Below are positions 12,931 through 19,364 of a DNA stretch of 19,741 bases, one piece after another. The notes under the pieces were generated by a model that was not told the DNA's origin, searched no databases, and saw only the letters and a program-made list of their open reading frames with translations. Position 1 is the first letter of the stretch. Each line of letters begins with the position of its first letter. The stretch is taken from positions 1-19,741 of the forward strand of contig JAHZBS010000001.1 in NCBI GenBank assembly GCA_019423265.1. The letters run 5' to 3'. Source of the stretch: Clostridiales bacterium. GTDB taxonomy: Bacteria; Bacillota_A; Clostridia; Lachnospirales; Bianqueaceae. The translations under genes and the position numbers were made by a program.

Positions 12931-14385
12931 ATGTTTATCGGCAGACAGGCGGAGCTAAAGTTCTTAAATGATAAATACAAAGAAAGCAACGGACAGCTTA
13001 TTGTGCTATACGGCAGAAGGCGTGTGGGAAAGACGGAAACGCTTCGGGAGTTTTGCAAAGGAAAGCCGCATATTTTCTTTTCCTGCACGCAAAGCACAGA
13101 TCGGGTTCAGTTACAGAGATTTTCAAAGCAGCTTATGCAAGAGGATATTCCCGCAAAGCGGTATGTTTCTGAATTTGCGGATTGGGAAAAAGCGTTCAGA
13201 GCGATTCTCGATCTTCCGTTCGGCGATGAAAAGAAGCTTGTTGTAATTGACGAGTTTCCGTATATGTGCCGCGCCGCCAAAAGTATTCCGTCTATTCTGC
13301 AAAATCTTTGGGATAGCTATTTCAAAGACAGCAACGTAATGATTATTCTCTGCGGCAGTGCAATGAGCTTTATTGAAAAAGAACTGCTTGCCGAAAAAAA
13401 TCCGTTGTATGGCAGGGCCACCGGTATCTATAAGATGAAAGAAATGGGCTTTTACGACGCGGCAAAATTTTTCCCTAACTATTCCGCCAGGGATAAGGTA
13501 CTGTCTTACGCTGTGCTGGGTGGGATACCGCACTATTTGAAGCAATGGAACCCTGATTTATCGGTTGCTGAAAATATCAAGCGAAATATTCTGACAAAGG
13601 GTTGCGTGCTTTATAGTGAGGTGGAGTTTTTGCTGCATCAGGAGCTTCGGGAAACGCCAATTTACAATTCCATTATTGAAGCTGTTGCACTCGGCAGCAC
13701 AAAGCTGAACGATATTAGTCAAAAGTCCTTACTGGACGATACCTCAAAAACAAGCGTATATTTGAAAAATCTCGTTGAACTGGGTATCGTAGAACGGGAA
13801 TTTTCAGTTGATACCGGAACAAAGGAAAAAGCGAATACCAACAGAGGCACATACCGTCTGACTGATAATTTCTTCCGCTTTTGGTACGCTTTTGGTTTTG
13901 CATACTATTCACAGCTTGAGGATGGCGACGTGGACGGCGTGTATGAATATATCATAAAGCCTGCTTTACACGAATTTGCTTCGTTCGCCTTTGAGGATAT
14001 ATGCCGCGAGTATGTGAGAGAAATGCAGAAAAACAACGCTTTGCCGTTTCGTTATACAAAGATGGGACGGTGGTACGGTAAAACTACTGTTCGTGATGAA
14101 AAAAACGATAGTGGGCTTCGGATTGCAGAAACAGAAATTGATTTGTTATGTATCGGCAAAGGCGCAAAGGAATTCTTGGTTGGCAAATGTAAATTCAAGG
14201 GTACTCCATTCGCTTACTCGGAGTACCTTGACGCGGCAGCAAAGCTCACGCCGTTAAAACAAAACGCAAGGTTCTATTATACGCTGTTTTCCGAAAGCGG
14301 TTTTGATGAAAGGCTCATGCTCCAAGCCGAGAAAAACAACATACAGCTGCATTCGCTTGAACAAATCGTAAACTACAAAAGCTGA
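12931..14385 (+). CDS. ATPase with DUF234 domain (archaeal ATPase-like, ATPase_2 family)
   Basis: This 484-residue protein is a P-loop ATPase with a C-terminal nuclease-like DUF234 region. GGAGG at 12919-12923 fixes ATG 12931 (MFIGRQAELKFL), 7 nt away; an upstream in-frame start at 12847 lacks such a site. Walker A is GRRRVGKT (residues 28-35). Walker B is KLVVIDEFPYM, with Asp107-Glu108. A sensor-like segment is VMIILCGSAMSF. A winged-helix-like middle (about 260-330) precedes TYRLTDNFFRFWYAF, a family signature. The C-terminal part has EIDLLCIGK with Asp404 and VGKCKF, where family members normally read GECKW. Lys419 replaces the acidic residue of the PD-(D/E)xK motif, so nuclease activity is doubtful. 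The role of this widespread family is unsettled. Codon use is AT-rich. It is transcribed alone. Confidence 0.9.
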   Translation: MFIGRQAELKFLNDKYKESNGQLIVLYGRRRVGKTETLREFCKGKPHIFFSCTQSTDRVQLQRFSKQLMQEDIPAKRYVSEFADWEKAFRAILDLPFGDEKKLVVIDEFPYMCRAAKSIPSILQNLWDSYFKDSNVMIILCGSAMSFIEKELLAEKNPLYGRATGIYKMKEMGFYDAAKFFPNYSARDKVLSYAVLGGIPHYLKQWNPDLSVAENIKRNILTKGCVLYSEVEFLLHQELRETPIYNSIIEAVALGSTKLNDISQKSLLDDTSKTSVYLKNLVELGIVEREFSVDTGTKEKANTNRGTYRLTDNFFRFWYAFGFAYYSQLEDGDVDGVYEYIIKPALHEFASFAFEDICREYVREMQKNNALPFRYTKMGRWYGKTTVRDEKNDSGLRIAETEIDLLCIGKGAKEFLVGKCKFKGTPFAYSEYLDAAAKLTPLKQNARFYYTLFSESGFDERLMLQAEKNNIQLHSLEQIVNYKS

Positions 14386-14399
14386 AACGCTCCTTTTAA

Positions 14400-14424
14400 G
14401 GCACCCTCTGCGGAGGGCGTCTTT
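14400..14424 (+). terminator. Weak terminator after the ATPase gene
   Basis: CCCTC/GAGGG with loop TGCG, extended outward past one mismatch, then CTTT. It sits 14 bp past the stop codon. The T tract is short. Confidence 0.5.
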
Positions 14425-14461
14425 ATGGTTTACCCGGCATGGGCGGGCACTAACTAGCAAT

Positions 14462-15106
14462 CTAGCTCTCGCTACAAATTGGAAGTAACTTCTCATAATC
14501 CAGTCGTATTAAACTTTTTCCATTGGGTAATGAATACACTTCCTGTCCAATTTCAATATATCCAATACTTCCCATTGTTTCTGAAAGTATATTCGCTTCT
14601 ATCTGTTGATGCACTTCTTCAAGTCCATCGAACGCATGGATATACGGCGAAACGGATACCCAGTTCTCTTCGTCTGTATTCATCTGAATGACGCATGAAA
14701 CATAAGCAGGCTTCACTTGTTTAACGATATTTTGAAAAGTTGCATACCCAATATACTCTATCAACAAATTGGCAATCACTAACTCTGCCATTGGCAGCGT
14801 ACCGGATTCCTCCAGTAGATTTACGCGAAGGCATTTTAATATGCCATCTAATGAGCAATACCGTGTCGTTACTTCTTCAAGATAAGCCGCATTTATATCA
14901 ACACCATAAACTCTATGATACTTAGATTTATCGATATGCTCAAGGCCATTTCCCCCTGCCACTCCAAGTATCATTACGGTACTGACGCTATAATCATTCA
15001 GCTGTTTTTTCATCAGATCATTCATTGCTTGAAGCTGTTTCACAGAATCCAAGCTCATATGTTTTTCATAGTCTGATAAACGAATATCTTCCCAAGGATT
15101 ACGCAT
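14462..15106 (-). CDS. Class I SAM-dependent methyltransferase-like protein
   Basis: This 214-residue protein has a Rossmann-type SAM-binding front half. Motif I is VMILGVAGGNGLEHI (about residues 44-58). The acidic end of the second strand is VYGVDINAAYLEEV, with Asp70. A region like motif post-III is ELVIANLLIEYIGY. The last 70 residues (VSPYIHAFDGLEEV ... IGYIEIGQEVYSLPNGK) are a substrate-side module I do not recognise. The ATG at 15106 is supported by AAGGAG (15117-15122), 10 nt upstream. The substrate is unknown. The gene faces the ATPase gene tail to tail and is AT-rich like it. The product is likely cytoplasmic, since no signal peptide or membrane segment is seen. Confidence 0.82.
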   Translation of the reverse strand: MRNPWEDIRLSDYEKHMSLDSVKQLQAMNDLMKKQLNDYSVSTVMILGVAGGNGLEHIDKSKYHRVYGVDINAAYLEEVTTRYCSLDGILKCLRVNLLEESGTLPMAELVIANLLIEYIGYATFQNIVKQVKPAYVSCVIQMNTDEENWVSVSPYIHAFDGLEEVHQQIEANILSETMGSIGYIEIGQEVYSLPNGKSLIRLDYEKLLPICSES

Positions 15107-15122
15107 ACTTCATCAACTCCTT

Positions 15123-15378
15123 CTATGTAAAAATAAGAATTTGCCATCCATGCAAATACCGTCAGATTATATGTATCAATTATACTATAAATATACCATA
15201 TTTTAAGACGGTTTGAATAGGCTTCAGGCCTTTCGCAGTTTTTATTTTTGGCAGGTATTTTTATAAAATCCCTAGATTCTATTTGAATTGCGTTGACTAA
15301 TACTATCATATCTTATTTTCTGATTGCGAAATTTAGAAAAAAGTCATAATCATAACCAAAAAAACGGCATACAGCTTC
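15123..15378. other. Non-coding, very AT-rich divergent region
   Basis: This lies between the minus-strand methyltransferase gene and the promoter of the GyrI-like gene. The minus strand has several TATAAT-like boxes at about 15165-15190 with poor -35 partners. No gene is supported. Confidence 0.45.
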
Positions 15379-15407
15379 TTGCGTTTTGTCGATTGATAGT
15401 ATATAAT
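15379..15407 (+). promoter_or_regulatory. Sigma-A promoter of the GyrI-like gene
   Basis: TTGCGT (15379-15384), 17 bp and TATAAT (15402-15407). The start codon is 48 bp downstream. Confidence 0.8.
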
Positions 15408-15454
15408 AGAGATAGATTATAGGCAAACATATGACAAAGAAGGGTGGCTAGATT

Positions 15455-16009
15455 ATGACAACGCAGCATGGGCAAGAAAAAATCATCGAGAGTTTCGACT
15501 ATAATGGAGTGACAGTTGACTTGGTGGAATGGACGGATACCATTTGGTGCGGTAAAATCGGGTACGCAGCCAACAACACGGACGAGCCTGACATGGATAA
15601 GATTATGGAGGAATATATGTCGTTACATCATGCATCCTCCACCGTTAGCGAACCGGATTGGAGTGTCTGTATCAGCATAAATTACCTGACAGATGAACGT
15701 CCAAATGGGGTTATGATTGGAAGTCTTGTTGCCACTGAACAACAACCCAGCGATTTTGATATTTATAAAATTCCAGCTGCCCAGTACATGCGAATCCGTT
15801 TGTGTGATGAATCCGCAAAACTACTCGGCCACGAGCCTTGGAACGGAGGCATTCCACCGTATCAGTGGATCGGTGATCAGATAGCGCCGCAGCTAGGGTA
15901 TCAGTATGGTTGTGACACACTGCCCATTATCGAATACTATGGCTATTATGAGCCCCAAAAGGATACACATAAATATTGTTATCTGTATGTGCCTGTCAAG
16001 AAAGCCTGA
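15455..16009 (+). CDS. GyrI-like / AraC effector-binding domain protein
   Basis: This 184-residue protein appears to be a free-standing SHS2-type ligand-binding domain. No DNA-binding helix-turn-helix is present at the N terminus. Family-like elements are IYKIPAAQYMRIRLCD (strand pair leading to the pocket), a central W-x-x-I-G-D-type segment (YQWIGDQIAPQLGYQY), and the terminal strands IIEYYGYYEPQKDTHKYCYL and YVPVKK, where an acidic residue usually contacts cationic drugs. GAAGGGTGG at 15439-15447 supports ATG 15455. Relatives bind small hydrophobic cations, or hydrolyse or sequester toxins such as gyrase inhibitors; the ligand here is unknown. It is transcribed alone from its own promoter and ends at the terminator at 16037. 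Confidence 0.78.
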   Translation: MTTQHGQEKIIESFDYNGVTVDLVEWTDTIWCGKIGYAANNTDEPDMDKIMEEYMSLHHASSTVSEPDWSVCISINYLTDERPNGVMIGSLVATEQQPSDFDIYKIPAAQYMRIRLCDESAKLLGHEPWNGGIPPYQWIGDQIAPQLGYQYGCDTLPIIEYYGYYEPQKDTHKYCYLYVPVKKA

Positions 16010-16036
16010 CAAGGCACCGTGTTCACCTTCATACAT

Positions 16037-16072
16037 TGCCGCAAGCTGTGCATTGCTTGCGGTATCTTTTTT
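16037..16072 (+). terminator. Terminator after the GyrI-like gene
   Basis: TGCCGCAAGC pairs with GCTTGCGGTA (10 bp including one G-T) around an 8-nt loop. The tail is TCTTTTTT. Confidence 0.87.
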
Positions 16073-16093
16073 CGACATTTTTCTCCGAATTGC

Positions 16094-16122
16094 TTGTAAT
16101 CTGTCTAATAATACATTATAAT
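16094..16122 (+). promoter_or_regulatory. Sigma-A promoter of the SGNH hydrolase gene
   Basis: TTGTAA (16094-16099), 17 bp and TATAAT (16117-16122). A 107-bp leader separates it from the start codon. Confidence 0.77.
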
Positions 16123-16229
16123 AATACTATAAAATTGTGAATTATGCGGAGAAGTGTATGCGTTTTATTTTTAAGTCGTATACTCGGATATAATCCAGGC
16201 GGTAAAAGAAAAGGGGAGGAGTCTCAACC

Positions 16230-17333
16230 ATGGAGTACTTTCAAAAATTTCATTCAAACACATTGGCAGGAAGCGGCAATCAATCGTTCTTTCTGACAGA
16301 CGATGCAAGCCAGATCTATACCGGCAGGATTTTGTATAAGATTTTCGCCGGGGGAACCTATCGCTATTCCTTTTTGTTTTCCAATATCATAGACAGCACC
16401 TTTTCAGACGGCGCCCACAGCCACAAAAATCTGATATGCGACCAGTGGAGGATTGTAAAAGCCGCCGTCGGTATCTGCGGGACGTGCAGCCCGTCGGAGA
16501 TCGGGGAGATCAAGAGGTTTCAGGCGCTGACCTTCTCTGGAGCATCCGAAAAAGAAGTGATGCCAGGAGAGTTCTTCACCTCGGATGCCGTTGAACTGAG
16601 CGGAGAAAAGGGAGACTACATCTGTCTGGAGATCGCCTACCAGGGGAGAATGATCCCCTACCATGAAGAGAGCATTATCCCAACATTCGTCCTCCGGGAC
16701 GGCGAATGGATTCCCTCAAAACTCGTTCCCTTTGCAGGGATGGTGGGATGTGACAGGCCGGCGCTCTTACAAATCGGATATCTCGGAGATTCCATTACGC
16801 AGGGGATCGGAACGGATGTCAATTCCTATGATCACTGGAATGCAAAGCTGTCGGAGCGGCTGGGGGAGAAGTACGCCTACTGGAACCTGGGTCTTGGATT
16901 TGGCAGGGCCAGTGACGCGGCCAGCGATGGGGCATGGCTTTTTAAGGCAAAACAGATGGATGTGGTGGTTGTCTGCTACGGGGTCAATGATCTTTTTCAA
17001 ACCGGCGATGAGGAGCAGATCAAGCGCGACCTATCGGAGATTGTCGCAAAGCTACAGTCCGCAGGGACAAAAGTGGTGGTTCAGACGATTCCGCCCTTTG
17101 ACTACTCTGGAATCCTGATAGAAAAGTGGAAGCGTATCAATCAATACATCTTACAAAACCTGTCCACATGTGCAGACGGAGTTTTTGATGTGGTCCCGGT
17201 GCTGGCGAAGGATGGCGAGCATCCGTACCTGGCAAAATTCGGCGGACATCCCAATGCGGAGGGATGCAGTGCGTGGGCCGAGGCCCTGTATCCGGTGATG
17301 GACAAGTTTTTAGCCGGTGTAAACCGGCAGTGA
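16230..17333 (+). CDS. SGNH/GDSL-family hydrolase with N-terminal beta-sandwich (carbohydrate-esterase type)
   Basis: This 367-residue protein has two parts. The N-terminal 175 residues are strand-rich, without a recognised catalytic motif. A C-terminal SGNH esterase domain covers about 180-362. Block I is IGYLGDSITQGIG with nucleophile Ser188. Block II glycine is in LGLGFGRASD. Block III is GVND with Asn253. Block V is GGHPNAEG with His340. The usual DxxH aspartate would fall at residue 337, which is Phe, so the protein may rely on a Ser-His dyad. GGGGAGGAG at 16213-16221 sets ATG 16230. No signal peptide is seen, so it is likely intracellular, perhaps deacylating sugars or oligosaccharides. 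Codon use returns to the GC-rich style of the first part of the window. It has its own promoter. Confidence 0.87.
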   Translation: MEYFQKFHSNTLAGSGNQSFFLTDDASQIYTGRILYKIFAGGTYRYSFLFSNIIDSTFSDGAHSHKNLICDQWRIVKAAVGICGTCSPSEIGEIKRFQALTFSGASEKEVMPGEFFTSDAVELSGEKGDYICLEIAYQGRMIPYHEESIIPTFVLRDGEWIPSKLVPFAGMVGCDRPALLQIGYLGDSITQGIGTDVNSYDHWNAKLSERLGEKYAYWNLGLGFGRASDAASDGAWLFKAKQMDVVVVCYGVNDLFQTGDEEQIKRDLSEIVAKLQSAGTKVVVQTIPPFDYSGILIEKWKRINQYILQNLSTCADGVFDVVPVLAKDGEHPYLAKFGGHPNAEGCSAWAEALYPVMDKFLAGVNRQ

Positions 17334-17390
17334 CAAAATGTCCGCCCCGCAAGCGTGGCGCGGAAGACGGCAAAATAAGTCGAAAAGGGC

Positions 17391-17419
17391 TTGTTTTTTT
17401 TCAGGGCGAGGCTTATACT
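17391..17419 (+). promoter_or_regulatory. Sigma-A promoter of the ferritin gene
   Basis: TTGTTT (17391-17396), 17 bp and TATACT (17414-17419). The start codon follows 33 bp later. No clear Fur-type dyad overlaps it. Confidence 0.8.
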
Positions 17420-17451
17420 AGAGAAAAAGGAATTGAAAAGGAGAGATCATC

Positions 17452-17964
17452 ATGTTGAATGAAAAAGTAGCCCAATTATTAAATGCTCAAATCAACAAAG
17501 AGTTTTATTCCGCGTATCTCTATCTAGATTTTGCAAATTATTATACAGAACACGGGCTGGACGGATTTGCCAATTGGTATCAAGTACAGGCGCAGGAAGA
17601 GCGGGACCACGCCCTACTCTTCATCCAATACCTCCACAATAACGGCGAGAAGGTTGTATTCGAGGCGGTTGAAAAACCGGAACCCATCTTTTCTTCCACA
17701 AAGGATCCCTTGGCGGAGGGACTCAAACATGAACAGTATGTTACGGGCCTGATCCATGCGATCTATGCGTGTGCATATGATGTCAAAGACTTTCGAACGA
17801 TGCAGTTTTTAGATTGGTTTGTGAAGGAACAGGGGGAGGAGGAGACCAATGCCGATACCCTTGTTAAAAAGATGGAATTATTTGGGTCTGACCCTAAGAG
17901 CCTATATATGCTGGATAACGAGCTGGGGGCTCGGGTCTATACGGCGCCCAGCCTCGTGCTGTGA
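17452..17964 (+). CDS. ftnA: Bacterial non-heme ferritin
   Basis: This is an iron-storage protein of 170 residues, normal for the FtnA family, which assembles into 24-subunit shells. The ferroxidase centre is intact with the same numbering as E. coli FtnA: Glu17 (NKEFYSAY), Glu50 and His53 (AQEERDHALLF), Glu94 (KHEQYV), and Gln127 and Glu130 (WFVKEQGEEE). There is no haem-ligand methionine pattern of bacterioferritin. AAAAGGAGAG just upstream of ATG 17452 gives a strong start. It is a single-gene unit with its own promoter and a terminator at 18012. The last residues, after GARVY, are a short tail (TAPSLVL). The cytoplasmic role is Fe(II) oxidation and mineral storage. Confidence 0.96.
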   Translation: MLNEKVAQLLNAQINKEFYSAYLYLDFANYYTEHGLDGFANWYQVQAQEERDHALLFIQYLHNNGEKVVFEAVEKPEPIFSSTKDPLAEGLKHEQYVTGLIHAIYACAYDVKDFRTMQFLDWFVKEQGEEETNADTLVKKMELFGSDPKSLYMLDNELGARVYTAPSLVL

Positions 17965-18011
17965 CACGGGCAGGCTGGTATAGAAAACTAAAACAGAATA
18001 TCGCTGCTTTG

Positions 18012-18045
18012 AACCGCTGGCTGACGCTGGCGGTTTTCTCATTTT
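18012..18045 (+). terminator. Terminator after the ferritin gene
   Basis: AACCGCTGGC pairs with GCTGGCGGTT (two G-T pairs), loop TGAC, followed by TTCTCATTTTT. Confidence 0.75.
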
Positions 18046-18063
18046 TCCCGCTTCCTTCTTCCC

Positions 18064-18104
18064 TAAAAGATGGCGGAACGCCAACTTTTATCATAAATTT
18101 TTTT
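18064..18104 (+). terminator. Second hairpin with T tract before the recombinase gene
   Basis: TAAAAG-A-TGGCG, loop GAA, CGCCA-A-CTTTTA: 11 bp with one A-A mismatch. TTTTTTT follows after ATCATAAA. It may be a back-up terminator shielding the recombinase gene from ferritin read-through. Confidence 0.45.
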
Positions 18105-18144
18105 AGAAAAATTCGGCATACGAAGAAAAGTTGCCATTTTTCCA

Positions 18145-18150
18145 TATAAT
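18145..18150 (+). promoter_or_regulatory. -10 element of the recombinase gene promoter
   Basis: A TATAAT perfect -10 lies 32 bp before the start codon. At the proper distance upstream only GAAGAA is found, so the promoter is probably weak or needs an activator. Confidence 0.45.
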
Positions 18151-18182
18151 ATAAGGGAGACCATAGAAAAACGGAGGGAGCC

Positions 18183-19025
18183 ATGAAAGAGGAAAAGCTA
18201 AAGGGAAGCATGATCGAAGGGTACGAGAGGTGGCTGGTGGAAGAAGAGAAAAGCCGTGCGACGGTGGAAAAGTACGTGAGAAGCGTGAGCCACTTCGTGG
18301 CCCAAAACGAAGGGCGGAAGATCGACAAGGCGCTGGTGATGGAGTACAAGGCAGAGCTGGGAAAAACCTACGCGGCGACCAGCGCCAACGCCATCCTGGC
18401 CGCGGTCAACGGATTTCTGCGCTACTGGGGGCTGAGCCATTGCTGCGTCAAGCCGTACCGGGTGCAGAAATCCCTGTACTGTCCAGAGGAAAAGGAACTG
18501 AGCCGGGCGGAGTACGTGCGGCTGGTGAGAGCGACGAAAGAAAAGCGAAGTGAGCGGCTGGCCCTGCTGCTGGAAAGCCTGTGCGCCACCGGAATCCGGG
18601 TGAGCGAACTGCCGTATATCACGGTGGAGGCCGCCCAGCGGGGGGAGGCAGTGGTGACGTGCAAGGGGAAAACGAGGACCGTGTTTGTGCCAAAGGCGCT
18701 GCAAAAGAAGCTCCTGCGCTACGCACAGAAGCGGAAGCTGAGCAGCGGCCCGGTGTTTGTCACCCGGACGGGGAAAGCGGTGAACCGGACGAACATCTGG
18801 CGGGAGATGAAAGGGCTGTGCCAGCGGGCGCAGGTCTCGCCGTCAAAGGTGTTTCCCCACAGCCTGCGGCATCTGTTTGCCAGGACGTTCTACAGTGTGG
18901 ACCACGACGTGGCGAAGCTGGCGGATATCCTGGGCCACTCCAACATGAACACCACGCGGCTCTACATCATCAGCACGGGAGCGGAGCACCGGCGGAAAAT
19001 GGAAACCCTGCGGCTGGTGATCTAG
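18183..19025 (+). CDS. Tyrosine recombinase (Xer/RecV-like), likely promoter-switch invertase
   Basis: This 280-residue site-specific recombinase has a SAM-like N-terminal core-binding domain (about 8-88) and a catalytic domain (about 105-275). All catalytic residues are present: Arg139 (ATGIRVSEL), Lys161 or Lys163 (TCKGKTR), His226 and Arg229 (HSLRH), His252 (LGHSN) and the nucleophile Tyr261 (TTRLYI). GGAGG at 18173-18177 lies 5 nt before ATG. The size fits Xer-like enzymes and stand-alone invertases, and lacks the arm-binding domain of large phage integrases. No excisionase, phage or transposon genes are nearby. Instead, perfect inverted repeats around a promoter start 47 bp after its stop codon, which suggests it flips that segment. 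A plain chromosomal Xer or a relic integrase are the alternatives. The family call is firm; the switch role is inferred. Confidence 0.92.
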   Translation: MKEEKLKGSMIEGYERWLVEEEKSRATVEKYVRSVSHFVAQNEGRKIDKALVMEYKAELGKTYAATSANAILAAVNGFLRYWGLSHCCVKPYRVQKSLYCPEEKELSRAEYVRLVRATKEKRSERLALLLESLCATGIRVSELPYITVEAAQRGEAVVTCKGKTRTVFVPKALQKKLLRYAQKRKLSSGPVFVTRTGKAVNRTNIWREMKGLCQRAQVSPSKVFPHSLRHLFARTFYSVDHDVAKLADILGHSNMNTTRLYIISTGAEHRRKMETLRLVI

Positions 19026-19032
19026 GGAGGGC

Positions 19033-19055
19033 AAAAAAATAGCGCGTCCAGCGCC
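19033..19055 (-). terminator. Minus-strand terminator insulating the recombinase gene
   Basis: On the minus strand GGCGC, loop TGGAC, GCGCT is followed by A and seven T (19039-19033). The 5-bp stem is short but GC-rich. It is placed to stop the leftward transcript from the promoter at 19129-19157 before it runs antisense into the recombinase gene. Confidence 0.6.
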
Positions 19056-19071
19056 GGTCCACCGTTGAGGA

Positions 19072-19092
19072 CGGAAGAATCCTTCTGTTGTA
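19072..19092 (+). repeat. Left inverted repeat of the predicted switch (21 bp)
   Basis: It starts CGGAAGAATCC and ends TTCTGTTGTA. It is a perfect reverse complement of 19288-19308. The site itself has a partial dyad (GAAG-AATC-CTTC), the kind of arm-core-arm layout that tyrosine recombinases bind. Confidence 0.95.
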
Positions 19093-19128
19093 AACAGGAC
19101 CTCCGTCTGCACAGTTCTACATATCCTT

Positions 19129-19157
19129 ACTCTATCATATGCCGTCCCAAAAGTCAA
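19129..19157 (-). promoter_or_regulatory. Near-consensus promoter inside the invertible segment
   Basis: On the minus strand, TTGACT (19157-19152), 17 bp and TAGAGT (19134-19129), with TG one base before the -10 (extended -10). The expected start is near 19122. It points toward the left repeat and the recombinase 3' end, away from the gene at 19365. Confidence 0.82.
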
Positions 19158-19173
19158 GAGAGGAATGATTTGA

Positions 19174-19228
19174 GCGCAGCAAACAAGCCTTTTCGACCCA
19201 TCGAACAGAAAAGGCTTGTTTGCTGCGC
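19174..19228. repeat. 21-bp perfect hairpin inside the invertible segment
   Basis: The left arm (19174-19194, starting GCGCAGCAAACAAGCC) is the exact reverse complement of 19208-19228, with a 13-nt loop. No T tract follows on either strand. It lies upstream of the promoter in both orientations. It could block incoming transcription or be a protein-binding site. Confidence 0.92.
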
Positions 19229-19287
19229 CCTGTCAACGCCGGTTTGGGGAGGTAGGCGGCATCGGCCCCTCTCTCCCCCCGAACGAC

Positions 19288-19308
19288 TACAACAGAAGGA
19301 TTCTTCCG
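19288..19308 (-). repeat. Right inverted repeat of the predicted switch (21 bp)
   Basis: It reads TACAACAGAAGG at the start and TTCTTCCG at the end on the plus strand, an exact inverted copy of 19072-19092. It lies 57 bp before the next start codon. Confidence 0.95.
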
Positions 19309-19364
19309 CTGTAAAAACCCAGCGCGCAGGCGAGGGGGTCTGCCGCAGCCGAAGGAAAAGAGCC

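Larger units (their letters stand above)
19072..19308. other. Predicted invertible promoter segment (inverton), OFF orientation
   Basis: Two perfect 21-bp inverted repeats enclose 195 bp (19093-19287). The segment holds a near-consensus promoter pointing left and a strong hairpin. Inversion would map position x to 38380 minus x, moving the promoter to about 19223-19251 facing right, with a start near 19258, roughly 107 nt before the ATG at 19365. In the present orientation I find no good rightward promoter. The adjacent tyrosine recombinase is the likely switch enzyme. The architecture resembles the tyrosine-recombinase-controlled switches known in Clostridioides and Bacteroides. That it actually inverts is inference. 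Confidence 0.72.

Noticed and set aside
18183..19025. Recombinase as part of a prophage or integrative element
   Set aside because: No excisionase, replication, structural or transfer genes are nearby, the protein lacks an arm-binding domain, and it is not next to a tRNA end. Inverted repeats around a promoter fit an invertase better.
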